Origin: Anaerolineales bacterium UBA877 | GTDB taxonomy: Bacteria > Chloroflexota > Anaerolineae > Anaerolineales > Villigracilaceae | Length of the DNA stretch: 7,815 bases | NCBI GenBank assembly: GCA_002294405.1 | Contig: DBFP01000046.1 | Span: 43,806-51,620 of the forward strand | Direction: 5' to 3' | Shown here: positions 1 through 6,514 of the stretch, piece by piece | Position numbering within the stretch: position 1 is the first letter of the stretch | Layout: the number at the start of each line of letters is the position of its first letter | The notes under the pieces: generated by a model | Databases searched by the model: none | The model's input: only the letters and a program-made list of their open reading frames with translations | Told to the model about the DNA's origin: nothing | Made by a program: the position numbers and the translations under genes

Positions 1-216
1 CCCTTCGACCGGTTATCAGTGGTGGAGGGAAATTTGCCAAAATATGCCCAGTTTGAGCACAGCCATTGTCTGAATGGGGCGGTGATCCGCGTGCCACACG
101 GCGAACGGCTGGTGGACAGCCTGGTTTCGCATCATTACATCATCACCACCGGGCATAACCGGAATAAACTGGAAATGGTTTCGAAAGTTTTCGACCTTGA
201 ATGCATTACGATCTAG
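1..216 (+). CDS. C-terminal fragment of a probable L-fucose/L-arabinose isomerase-family protein
   Basis: An open frame runs in from the window edge and gives 71 residues before a TAG stop at 214-216. A GTG at 19 could act as a start but would leave only 65 residues, so I treat this as the 3' end of a longer gene. The fragment has H-x-H at residues 20-22, the stretch VPHGERL at 31-37, HHY at 44-46 and TTGH at 49-52, then a helix-like end. Such a histidine-rich finish, with HHY followed by a strand and a glycine-histidine turn, resembles the C-terminal domain of L-fucose isomerase-like aldose-ketose isomerases, which act in the cytoplasm. The neighbouring ketose 3-epimerase and sugar transporter fit that reading. 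The family call is from general resemblance in a short piece, and another sugar-metabolism protein is possible. It is separated from the next gene by its own promoter region. Confidence 0.5.
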   Translation, partial: PFDRLSVVEGNLPKYAQFEHSHCLNGAVIRVPHGERLVDSLVSHHYIITTGHNRNKLEMVSKVFDLECITI

Positions 217-283
217 ATATTCAACGAGGAAACATTTCGGAAACGTAATCCCAATAACATCCCTAAATCGCATAAATAATACC

Positions 284-310
284 AACTTATAACAAATATA
301 GTTATAAGTT
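284..310. promoter_or_regulatory. Perfect 10-bp inverted repeat, candidate operator
   Basis: AACTTATAAC (284-293) and GTTATAAGTT (301-310) are exact reverse complements separated by seven A/T bases. Each arm carries a TTATAA core, and the core centres are 15 bases apart. The dyad ends 22 bases before the -35 box. Position and symmetry suit a dimeric repressor such as the ROK protein encoded downstream, since ROK regulators bind AT-rich dyads. A weak hairpin ending the upstream transcript is possible, but no U-run follows it. Confidence 0.5.
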
Positions 311-332
311 AATATAATTATCGCAAAAGATA

Positions 333-360
333 TTGACTATTCGTCATAGATGAGTATAAT
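333..360 (+). promoter_or_regulatory. Sigma-70 promoter for the operon
   Basis: TTGACT at 333-338 matches five of six bases of the -35 consensus. TATAAT at 355-360 is a perfect -10, and the spacer is 16 bp. The surroundings are AT-rich, and transcription would begin near 367. This is the best promoter in the window and points toward the ROK gene and transporter genes. It overlaps an imperfect palindrome, so it is probably repressible. Confidence 0.75.
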
Positions 361-370
361 GAATAAGTCA
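334..370. promoter_or_regulatory. Imperfect palindrome spanning the promoter, candidate operator
   Basis: ATTCGTCATA (339-348) faces TATAATGAAT (355-364) around a six-base centre, with eight of ten positions complementary. The symmetry continues outward, after a one-base bulge at 365, as TGACT (334-338) against AGTCA (366-370). The element covers both the -35 and -10 boxes, so a protein bound here would block RNA polymerase. Part of the right arm is the -10 box itself, so some of the symmetry could be coincidental. The sequence differs from the perfect dyad at 284-310. Confidence 0.35.
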
Positions 371-457
371 TAATGTAATGATGTAATTACCTGTCCCCCG
401 GTAATAAACCATCCGATCTTTTATTTATAGTTAATTGCTAAAACCGAAATGGTGACT

Positions 458-477
458 TGAGATAATAGGTACTTATT
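458..477 (+). promoter_or_regulatory. Weak second promoter candidate (extended -10) with near-palindrome
   Basis: TG at 458-459, one base, then GATAAT at 461-466 forms an extended -10 element. No good -35 lies at normal spacing, since TTGCTA at 435-440 is 20 bases away. AATAGGTACTTATT (464-477) is a 14-bp near-palindrome with six of seven pairs matching, and it would cover the start point. It may give a shorter leader of about 80 bases. Confidence 0.25.
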
Positions 478-556
478 TAAATTTCGTAATCCTGGTGTTC
501 TGTTCACATCCACAGTTCTTTACTTTCAAGGAAAGAAAAGAGAGCCGTAAAAAGTG

Positions 557-1870
557 ATGGGAACCGTCCATGAATTAGCACATCGAAAGTCCAAACAGAA
601 TCCTGCCCTGGTGATGCCTGTATGGCTTAGCCAGGCTGAATCGTTACCCAATCGAAATTTCGTCACCATCCCGGAAAACAAGCTCATCAACCTGGTTCGT
701 ACTCATACCGAACTTACGATAGCGGAATTTGTCAGCCATACCGATTATTCCCGAAGCAAGATTAAAAACTGCATCGACTCCCTGCTGGACAAAAAAATAA
801 TAGTTGTGAATGAGGCCACAGAATATTCCGGCGGGCGGCGTTCGAAGACCTTCCGCCTGAATGGGGACCTGGGGCTTGTGGCAGGCGTTGATATTGGGGC
901 AACCAGTGTCGATTTATGCATTGCAGATTTTTCCGGCAAGTTCCTTGCGCGCCATGCGGAGAACATATCCGTCATGGAAGGACCGATAAAGATTCTGGGG
1001 CGGGCGTGCAGCATGTTCGAACAGCTGCTCAAGGAGCATAACTTGCGCCCGGAAAAATTGAACGGCATCGGGATAGGAGTTCCGGGACCGGTGGATTTCT
1101 TGGTCGGGACCCTGGTATCTCCGCCGATCATGCCTGGATGGGATCACTATCCAATCATCCAAACTGTGCAGCAGTGGTTCCCCTGCGCCAATGTTGTCGT
1201 TGATAATGATGTTAATGTGATGGCATTGGCAGAAATCAACCAGGGTGCCGGCAAGGGAGTGGACAACCTGATCTTTGTAAAAATTGGGACCGGCATTGGC
1301 GCAGGTATCATCTGCGAGGGAAACATTTATCGCGGATCCAGCGGTTGTGCGGGGGATATTGGACATATCAGCGTTAATAAAACCGGGCCTTTGTGTCACT
1401 GTGGTAACAGGGGCTGCCTGGAAGCCCTGGCCGGAGGACCAGCCATTGCCGAGAAGGCATTATTGGCGGCACAAGCCGGTCAGAGCACCATTCTGCTGAA
1501 ACATTATGAAATGAACGGGAATGTCCTCCGCACCAAGGATGTGGGAGATGCTGCCCGCGAAGGGGACGCGCTGGCGATAGAAGTCATTCGTGAAAGTGGG
1601 CAATTCATCGGGGATGTGCTTGCCGGGCTGGTTAATTTCTTCAACCCCGAGATGATCGTGATAGGCGGAGGGGTCATGAACCTCGGCAACCTCCTGCTTT
1701 CTTCAATTCGCCAGACCGTCCTCAATCAATCCACCCCCCTGGCAACCCGCGATCTGCAAATCGTTTTTTCGGAAACCGGTTCGGATGCAGGAGTGATCGG
1801 TGCGTTAAATCTTGCCATGGATTACATGTTCACCCTTTCGGATGGCAGCGCTGAACCGACCGCAAGATGA
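557..1870 (+). CDS. ROK-family transcriptional regulator with a sugar-kinase-like domain
   Basis: 437 residues from ATG 557; a GTG three bases earlier (554) is an alternative start. The ribosome site is poor: AAGAGAG at 538-544 lies about 12 bases away. An N-terminal winged helix-turn-helix occupies about residues 40-84, followed by the wing SGGRRSKTFRLN, typical of ROK regulators. The rest is a ROK sugar-kinase fold: phosphate loop D112-x-G-x-T116, GVPGP at 174-178, catalytic-type Asp218 in NDVN, GTGIG at 244-248, the sugar/zinc motif DIGH at 267-270 (Asp where many ROK proteins have Glu), zinc cysteines C280, C282 and C287, and GGG at 370-372. ROK regulators of the NagC/XylR type bind operator dyads and let go when a sugar or sugar phosphate binds. 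As first gene of the cluster, 10 bases before the epimerase gene, it probably represses its own operon. Residual kinase activity cannot be excluded, since the kinase residues remain. Confidence 0.93.
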   Translation: MGTVHELAHRKSKQNPALVMPVWLSQAESLPNRNFVTIPENKLINLVRTHTELTIAEFVSHTDYSRSKIKNCIDSLLDKKIIVVNEATEYSGGRRSKTFRLNGDLGLVAGVDIGATSVDLCIADFSGKFLARHAENISVMEGPIKILGRACSMFEQLLKEHNLRPEKLNGIGIGVPGPVDFLVGTLVSPPIMPGWDHYPIIQTVQQWFPCANVVVDNDVNVMALAEINQGAGKGVDNLIFVKIGTGIGAGIICEGNIYRGSSGCAGDIGHISVNKTGPLCHCGNRGCLEALAGGPAIAEKALLAAQAGQSTILLKHYEMNGNVLRTKDVGDAAREGDALAIEVIRESGQFIGDVLAGLVNFFNPEMIVIGGGVMNLGNLLLSSIRQTVLNQSTPLATRDLQIVFSETGSDAGVIGALNLAMDYMFTLSDGSAEPTAR

Positions 1871-1880
1871 GGAAGATTGC

Positions 1881-2729
1881 ATGAAATTTGGAGTCAATAC
1901 CTTTGTTTGGGTTTCACCCTGCTCCACAGACGCCGTGAAAGACCTGGCGCCGAGGGTGAAGTCCATGGGATTTGACATCCTCGAGATTTCGGTGGAAAAC
2001 CCGGCTTTAATTGATGTAAAAGATGTGAAAGCTGTTTTAAAAGACCATCAACTTGAAGGCATTCTTTGCGGTGCTTTTGGTCCCGACCGGAACATTTGCA
2101 GTGATGATCCGAAAAAGGTGGCGAACGCGAAAACATATATCCGCTGGTTGATCGATGGCGCGGCTCAACTTGACTCCAAGGTGGTTTGCGGTCCCATGTA
2201 TTCTGCGGTCGGAAAAGAACACCTTGCAGACAGCGAGTCCAGAAGGAAAGAATGGGACCGGGCGGTTGCCGGGATCCAGGAAATGGCGGATTATGGCGCA
2301 GATAGAGGCATTAAATTGGCTTTTGAACCTTTAAATCGTTTTGAAACAGACATGATCAACGTGGTTTCACAGGGATTGGACTTTATCCGGGATGTCGGGC
2401 GAAAAAATGTCGGGTTGCATTTGGATTCATTCCATATGCATCTTGAAGAGAAGAGCAGCGCGGAAGCGATTCTTCGTGCAGGGGAGAGACTGTTCCACTT
2501 TCATGCCTGTGAAAATGACAGGGGAGTCCCCGGCACCGGCCAGGTGCGCTGGCAGGAGATCGCGGGAGCATTGAAGGAAATCAACTATCAGGGTCCGGTG
2601 GTGATCGAATCATTCACCTCCCAGGTGAAAGAGATCGCCCGGGCAGTCTGCATCTGGCGGGAAATTGCCCCCAGCCAGGATGCCATCGCACAGCAGGGTC
2701 GTGAATTCCTGCAAACACTATTGGCATGA
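1881..2729 (+). CDS. D-tagatose/D-allulose 3-epimerase-like sugar epimerase (TIM barrel)
   Basis: 282 residues. I start at ATG 1881, since AGGA at 1870-1873 sits seven bases before it and the protein then begins MKFGVNTF like the family; an in-frame ATG at 1812 would overlap the ROK gene. This is an AP-endonuclease-2-fold barrel (sugar phosphate isomerase/epimerase superfamily) most like the ketose 3-epimerases, which invert C3 of free ketoses such as tagatose, fructose/allulose or ribulose using a divalent metal. The four expected metal ligands are present: Glu149 (in FEPLNRFE), Asp182 (in LDSFHM), His208 (in HFHACE) and Glu243 (in VIESF). His185, Arg214 and the ENDRGVPGTG loop also match the active-site pattern. 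As I recall the Agrobacterium allulose epimerase, every ligand falls one position later there, so the alignment is essentially gap-free. It is cytoplasmic and probably acts on the imported sugar or its ketose. The substrate is unresolved. Confidence 0.88.
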   Translation: MKFGVNTFVWVSPCSTDAVKDLAPRVKSMGFDILEISVENPALIDVKDVKAVLKDHQLEGILCGAFGPDRNICSDDPKKVANAKTYIRWLIDGAAQLDSKVVCGPMYSAVGKEHLADSESRRKEWDRAVAGIQEMADYGADRGIKLAFEPLNRFETDMINVVSQGLDFIRDVGRKNVGLHLDSFHMHLEEKSSAEAILRAGERLFHFHACENDRGVPGTGQVRWQEIAGALKEINYQGPVVIESFTSQVKEIARAVCIWREIAPSQDAIAQQGREFLQTLLA

Positions 2730-2759
2730 TCAGGCGTTATTGTTGGCGAGGTTGTTAAT

Positions 2760-4343
2760 ATGGCAACTGAAATTCAAGAGACAAATGTGAAAAGTCCTGA
2801 AAAAATTCAGCCCACGATGGAAGTACAGCACATCTCCAAGCGATTTCCGGGTGTGGTTGCGCTGGATGATGTTTCGCTTCAATTCTTCCCCGGCGAAATC
2901 CATGCCGTTGTGGGGGAGAATGGGGCTGGCAAGTCCACGTTGATGAAAATCATGTCAGGGGCTTACATACCGGACTCTGGAACGATCCATTTGAGCGGGG
3001 AAAAATTATCCTTTTCGCATCCGCAAGAGGCCCAGTTGAATGGCATCAGCATCATTTACCAGGAGTTTAACCTGCTTCCAGAACGCACCGTGGCACATAA
3101 TATTTTTCTCGGGAGGGAACCTTCAAGATTTGGAGCACTCGACGTCCGGCAGATGAATGCACAGGCCCGGGAGGTTTTAAAGGAGATCGGCGTGGAGAAA
3201 ATGATCTCTCCCACGGTCCTTGCCAGCAGCCTCTCGGTGGCGGAGCAGCAACTGGTGGAAATTGCCAAGGCGATTTCCTTCAAAGCCAAGGTGTTGATCA
3301 TGGATGAACCCACGGCAGCCCTGACCTATACGGAAGTAAATTTGCTTGACGACTTGATCCACAGGCTGAAGCAGCGCGGAATGGCGATCATTTTCATCTC
3401 CCACCGGTTGATCGAGGTTTTTAATATTGCTGACAAGATCACGGTTCTGAAAGATGGAAAGTTCATCAAGACCGTGAATAAGAAGGAAGTCACCCCCGCC
3501 GACGTGGTGTACCTGATGGTCGGACGGGCACTGGACCATTACTTTCCACCCCTGGGCAGCCCCGAGGACTTTGGTGCGGTTGCATTAAAAATCAAGAATG
3601 CATCGAACGAATTCATAAAAGGCGTCAATTTTGAACTGCGCAAGGGCGAGGTCCTGGGTATTGCAGGGCTGCAAGGTTCCGGGCGCACAGAATTGGCCCA
3701 GGCATTATTTGGAGTGGCACCCTTCAGATCAGGTTCCATGGAACTCCATGGAAAAGCGATCGCCATCAAGAATCCCGTCAAGGCGATCAAGAAGAAGATG
3801 GGCTTTGTCACCGAGGATCGGAAATCGGAAGGGATTGCCCCCCGGCAGCCGATTCGGGATAACATGCTGTTGACGGTCCGGGCAATTTTAAACCTGGTGG
3901 GTATTAATTATAAGGATGGGATCAGGAAGTCGCGCAAGCTGGTGCCCATGCTGGGCAAACAGGTGGATATAAGAACCGACTCATTCGATCGCGAAGCGCA
4001 ATTTCTCAGCGGCGGCAACCAGCAGAAAGTGGTGCTTGCCAAATGGCTGGCCTCGGATGCGGATGTATTCATTTTCGATGAACCCACCCGGGGGATCGAT
4101 GTGGAATCAAAAGCCAGCATCCACGACATGATCCGGGAGCTGACCAAACGCGGCATCGCGGTCCTGATGATCTCATCGGAACTGCCGGAGATCATCGGGA
4201 TGAGCGACCGCATCCTCGTGATGGCCGACCGGAAGGTTGCGGGGGAGCTGCCGGCAAAGTCAAGCGAGCAAGAGATCATGTTGATGGCCACCGGTCACTC
4301 AACCGGCACGCAAAAGACTACAGTCCCGGCAGGAAAGGATTAA
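2760..4343 (+). CDS. Sugar ABC transporter ATP-binding protein, fused double NBD (RbsA/MglA type)
   Basis: 527 residues, slightly longer than the usual 500 or so because of a polar N-terminal extension of about 20 residues. GAGG at 2748-2751 lies eight bases before the ATG. NBD1 has Walker A GENGAGKST (52-60), Q-loop Gln101, signature LSVAEQQ (158-164), Walker B LIMDEP (179-184) and switch His215. NBD2 has a degenerate Walker A, GLQGSGRTE (303-311, Arg replacing Lys), signature LSGGNQQ (416-422), Walker B FIFDEP (437-442), and ISSELPE in place of the switch histidine. This asymmetry, with one competent and one degenerate site, is normal for the carbohydrate uptake transporter 2 (CUT2) family, which imports monosaccharides. 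It energises the two permeases that follow, and the first permease gene starts one base after its stop, so the two are probably translationally coupled. The substrate (ribose, galactose, rhamnose or other) cannot be told from this subunit. Confidence 0.95.
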   Translation: MATEIQETNVKSPEKIQPTMEVQHISKRFPGVVALDDVSLQFFPGEIHAVVGENGAGKSTLMKIMSGAYIPDSGTIHLSGEKLSFSHPQEAQLNGISIIYQEFNLLPERTVAHNIFLGREPSRFGALDVRQMNAQAREVLKEIGVEKMISPTVLASSLSVAEQQLVEIAKAISFKAKVLIMDEPTAALTYTEVNLLDDLIHRLKQRGMAIIFISHRLIEVFNIADKITVLKDGKFIKTVNKKEVTPADVVYLMVGRALDHYFPPLGSPEDFGAVALKIKNASNEFIKGVNFELRKGEVLGIAGLQGSGRTELAQALFGVAPFRSGSMELHGKAIAIKNPVKAIKKKMGFVTEDRKSEGIAPRQPIRDNMLLTVRAILNLVGINYKDGIRKSRKLVPMLGKQVDIRTDSFDREAQFLSGGNQQKVVLAKWLASDADVFIFDEPTRGIDVESKASIHDMIRELTKRGIAVLMISSELPEIIGMSDRILVMADRKVAGELPAKSSEQEIMLMATGHSTGTQKTTVPAGKD

Positions 4344-4344
4344 T

Positions 4345-5340
4345 ATGACGACTGCGCCTGTTTCTGAGAACGGGTTTAAAAGAATCCTGAATTCCATCCA
4401 CATACCACCGGTCTATTTTTTCCTTATCCTTGTATTCCTGGGAGGAGGATTGTTGGACCGGGTTTATGCGGATGGGCAGATTTTCAAGAACCCGGCGATC
4501 ATGCTGAATATCGTTGTCCGGTCCGTGGCGTTGGGAATAGTAGCCGTGGGACAGAGCCTGGTGATCATTGGCGCTTCGATTGATCTTTCCGTTGCCTACA
4601 CCATCAGCATAACGGCGGTCATGTCTTCCTACCTCATGCAGGGAAAAACAGCCAATGTGCCCATGACGATCGTGGGAGTCTTTGGGATCGGATTGGTCAT
4701 CGGCCTGGCAAACGGACTGACCATCACAAAACTGCGGGTCAATCCCTTTATCGCCACCCTGGGCGTCAGCCTGATCATTAAAGGGATCATCAATGCCTCA
4801 TTCTCCAATTACACCGGCAGCGTGCCGCAGAGTTTTGAATTCTTTGGATACGGCACCCTTGGACCCCTGCCGGTATCCATTCTCATTCTCCTGTTGATCG
4901 TGCTGGGAGGCTGGTTCGTGTTATCCAGGACAAAATTCGGATCCCACCTGTACGGGGTGGGAGGCAATTCTGAAGTGGCGCGCCTTTCCGGTGTGAGAAC
5001 CGACCGGGTTTTAATAGGGGCACACATCATCTGCAGCATGACCGCGGTCCTGGCAGGGTTGTTCCTGGTCAGCCAGATGCGTTCCGGAGCCCCCTGGGTC
5101 GGGCCAAATGGAGTCTATGATCTTAATTCGATCGCCACCACGGTGATCGGCGGCACCGCCCTGGCAGGCGGAAAAGGTGGGGTCTGGGGTACGCTCGGCG
5201 GGGTTTTGATCTTCGGCGTCCTGGAAACGGTTTTCAACCAGTTGGGCGTAAACCCGTATCTTAAAACGGTTCTGCAGGGAGCAATCATTGTCATCGCCGT
5301 GGCAAGCTACACGCTGCGCTCGAAAAAAGAAGCGGCTTAA
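4345..5340 (+). CDS. Sugar ABC transporter permease 1 (RbsC-type, CUT2 family)
   Basis: 331 residues, normal for RbsC-type permeases. Very hydrophobic, with roughly nine or ten membrane segments (for example near 22-38, 53-75, 107-125, 134-150, 174-193, 222-243, 283-297 and 306-322). Family landmarks are IDLSVAY near 79-85 (most relatives have IDLSVGS, so a glycine is replaced by alanine), the cytoplasmic loop GVGGNSEVARLSGV (204-217), which would contact the ATPase, and GGTALAGGKGGVWGT (269-283). A purine-rich ribosome site, AGGAAAGGA, ends five bases before the ATG. It forms part of the inner-membrane channel. The second permease gene begins 12 bases after this one stops and differs in sequence, so the channel is probably a heterodimer. 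Confidence 0.93.
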   Translation: MTTAPVSENGFKRILNSIHIPPVYFFLILVFLGGGLLDRVYADGQIFKNPAIMLNIVVRSVALGIVAVGQSLVIIGASIDLSVAYTISITAVMSSYLMQGKTANVPMTIVGVFGIGLVIGLANGLTITKLRVNPFIATLGVSLIIKGIINASFSNYTGSVPQSFEFFGYGTLGPLPVSILILLLIVLGGWFVLSRTKFGSHLYGVGGNSEVARLSGVRTDRVLIGAHIICSMTAVLAGLFLVSQMRSGAPWVGPNGVYDLNSIATTVIGGTALAGGKGGVWGTLGGVLIFGVLETVFNQLGVNPYLKTVLQGAIIVIAVASYTLRSKKEAA

Positions 5341-5352
5341 AGAGAGGATCGA

Positions 5353-6360
5353 ATGACGGAATCAACCTCCACACCACAGGCAAGATCCTCCAACGCCCTC
5401 CGCTCGATCTGGGCAGGGTTGAAACGGGTACCCCCTGTATACCCGGTCTTCTTCATCATTTTCATCGTGCTGGGGCTGCTTAATCCCGGTAAATACCAAT
5501 CGATGAACGGGATCATGACCTTTCTTCGTACGGCTGCCCCCCTGGGGATGCTTGCCATCGGGGAAATGCTGGTGCTGGCCCTGGGTGGTTTTGACCTGTC
5601 TGTTGGAGCGATCGTCACTTTTGTGGTTCTGGTAAGCTCAAAACTGCTTGCCAATGACCCCTCCAATGCCTACCCGGCAATTTTGATCATGCTGGGATTT
5701 GGCGTTGCGATCGGATTGGTTAACGGGCTGGTGGTTAGTTATTTGAAAGTTCCCTCGTTCATAACCACCCTGGGAATGATGCTGCTGGTGCGAGGCGGCG
5801 CCCTGTACTGGGTGGGCGGCGCACCGCAAGGCTACCTGACGGACAACTGGCGCATTTTTGGGCGGGGCTTCATTGAAAACGTTCCCATTTTTTCCAGGAT
5901 CCCCTATGCATTGATTGTACTGCTTGTTTTTGGGATCATCGCCTATTTCCTTTTCCACAAGACCCATTTTGGGAAACAGATCCTGGCGATCGGTGATAAC
6001 GTCCGTGCGAGCCAGCTTTCAGGGGTCAGGATCAGGCTTGTGCGCGGGCTTACCTTTATCATGTGTTCGGTTTTTGCGATCATCGGGGGGATATTGCTGG
6101 GAGGATTTGGCGGGGTGAATGTTACCATTGGAGAAGGCATGGAAATGCAGGCGATAGCAGCCTGCGTGGTCGGCGGTGTGCTGCTGGGCGGAGGAAAAGG
6201 GAACGTGCTGAATGCAGTTTTTGGAGCGTTCACCCTGCAGGCGATCGTCAACCTGTTGAACCTGCTTGGTTTACCCAAACCCTACACCGATGCGGTGCAG
6301 GGATTGATCATCATCGGCGCGGTCGCCTATGTTGGATTGACTTCGGCAAGGAAACGGTAA
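5353..6360 (+). CDS. Sugar ABC transporter permease 2 (RbsC-type, CUT2 family)
   Basis: 335 residues, again RbsC-type, after a polar N-terminus of about 27 residues. Landmarks are GGFDLSVGA (78-86, closer to the family consensus than permease 1), the coupling loop GDNVRASQLSGV (214-225) and GGVLLGGGKGNV (274-285). Hydrophobic segments are visible near 31-43, 62-77, 83-99, 109-128, 136-153, 186-201, 232-250, 287-303 and 314-328. AGAGAGGA lies just before the ATG. The landmarks line up with permease 1, but the sequences differ through most of their length, so these are old paralogues, not a recent duplication. Paired permeases also occur in the autoinducer-2 (LsrC/LsrD), rhamnose (RhaP/RhaQ) and galactofuranose (YtfT/YjfF) importers of the same family. 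Confidence 0.93.
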   Translation: MTESTSTPQARSSNALRSIWAGLKRVPPVYPVFFIIFIVLGLLNPGKYQSMNGIMTFLRTAAPLGMLAIGEMLVLALGGFDLSVGAIVTFVVLVSSKLLANDPSNAYPAILIMLGFGVAIGLVNGLVVSYLKVPSFITTLGMMLLVRGGALYWVGGAPQGYLTDNWRIFGRGFIENVPIFSRIPYALIVLLVFGIIAYFLFHKTHFGKQILAIGDNVRASQLSGVRIRLVRGLTFIMCSVFAIIGGILLGGFGGVNVTIGEGMEMQAIAACVVGGVLLGGGKGNVLNAVFGAFTLQAIVNLLNLLGLPKPYTDAVQGLIIIGAVAYVGLTSARKR

Positions 6361-6417
6361 ATGCAGGGTTGAACCTTTCAGTTCTTGAAGTCTGGAACGC
6401 AAAACTGGCGAGATGAT

Positions 6418-6431
6418 AAAAAAAGGAGGTG
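6418..6431 (+). promoter_or_regulatory. Isolated near-perfect Shine-Dalgarno sequence without a start codon
   Basis: A run of A followed by AGGAGGTG (6424-6431) is an almost complete complement of the 16S rRNA 3' end. No ATG, GTG or TTG lies at the usual 5-9 base distance; the nearest ATG is at 6447, some 16 bases on. Second and third GGAGG cores follow at 6461-6465 and 6500-6504. It may hold a 30S subunit to protect the mRNA or feed the real site downstream, as stabilising Shine-Dalgarno elements do in Bacillus. The sequence is seen directly; the role is inference. Confidence 0.5.
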
Positions 6432-6437
6432 GTGCCC

Positions 6438-6478
6438 GGATACGAAATGATGGCAATAACGGAGGTTTTGTTGTATCC
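6438..6478 (+). promoter_or_regulatory. Stem-loop in the permease/binding-protein gap
   Basis: GGATAC (6438-6443) is the exact reverse complement of GTATCC (6473-6478). The stem can extend by a G-U pair, an A-U pair and, after a one-base bulge at 6470, two more A-U pairs. The loop contains the middle GGAGG core (6461-6465), and the first Shine-Dalgarno core lies just outside the 5' foot. No U-run follows, so it is not a terminator. It may stabilise a processed mRNA end or control ribosome loading before the binding-protein gene. Confidence 0.45.
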
Positions 6479-6509
6479 TAATCTGTCACATATTTTCTTG
6501 GAGGAGTAA
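6447..6509 (+). CDS. Possible 20-residue leader peptide ending in the next gene's ribosome site
   Basis: ATG-ATG at 6447-6452 opens a frame that stops with TAA at 6507-6509, giving MMAITEVLLYPNLSHIFLEE. The stop directly follows the GGAGGAG of the binding-protein gene, eight bases before its ATG, so a ribosome finishing here could reload there. The spacing from the upstream AGGAGGT is long (about 16 bases). In-frame TTG codons at 6468 and 6471 follow the middle GGAGG more closely and could give a shorter peptide. I recognise no family, and a chance frame is quite possible. Confidence 0.2.
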   Translation: MMAITEVLLYPNLSHIFLEE

Positions 6510-6514
6510 CAATA

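Larger units (their letters stand above)
217..556. other. AT-rich intergenic regulatory region upstream of the ROK gene
   Basis: This 340-base gap has no convincing coding frame and is clearly richer in A and T than the genes around it. From left to right it holds a direct repeat GGAAAC at 228-233 and 239-244 (11-base period), a perfect 10-bp dyad (284-310), a sigma-70 promoter (333-360) lying inside an imperfect palindrome (334-370), a short dyad ATTACC/GGTAAT (386-391 and 400-405), a weaker extended -10 candidate (458-466) and a 14-bp near-palindrome (464-477). If the first promoter is used, the transcript has a leader of about 190 bases. No Rho-independent terminator with a U-run is visible for the upstream gene. 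Confidence 0.75.

Noticed and set aside
228..244. GGAAAC direct repeat with 11-base period as an array or mobile-element end
   Set aside because: Only two short copies exist, with no matching ends elsewhere in the window; too little to claim more than a chance repeat.
284..310. The perfect dyad as a Rho-independent terminator of the upstream gene
   Set aside because: The stem is almost all A-T and no U-run follows it, so termination would be weak; an operator role fits better, though not proven.
914..1399. 161-codon minus-strand frame within the ROK gene
   Set aside because: It is antisense to clearly conserved ROK motifs, has no recognisable domain and no promoter; it is a shadow frame.
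1812..1880. Upstream ATG that would extend the epimerase by 23 residues
   Set aside because: It overlaps the ROK gene, has no ribosome site, and the extra residues do not look like the family; ATG 1881 has AGGA at good spacing and the conserved N-terminus.
3666..4190. Missing Walker A lysine and switch histidine in the second ATPase domain as a damaged gene
   Set aside because: These changes are the normal state of the second domain in RbsA/MglA-type ATPases; the reading frame is intact.
6468..6496. TTGTTG (6468-6473) and TATTTT (6491-6496) with 17-bp spacing as a promoter for the binding-protein gene
   Set aside because: Transcription would start within or just after the Shine-Dalgarno sequence at 6500-6506, leaving no usable ribosome site; both boxes are also poor.
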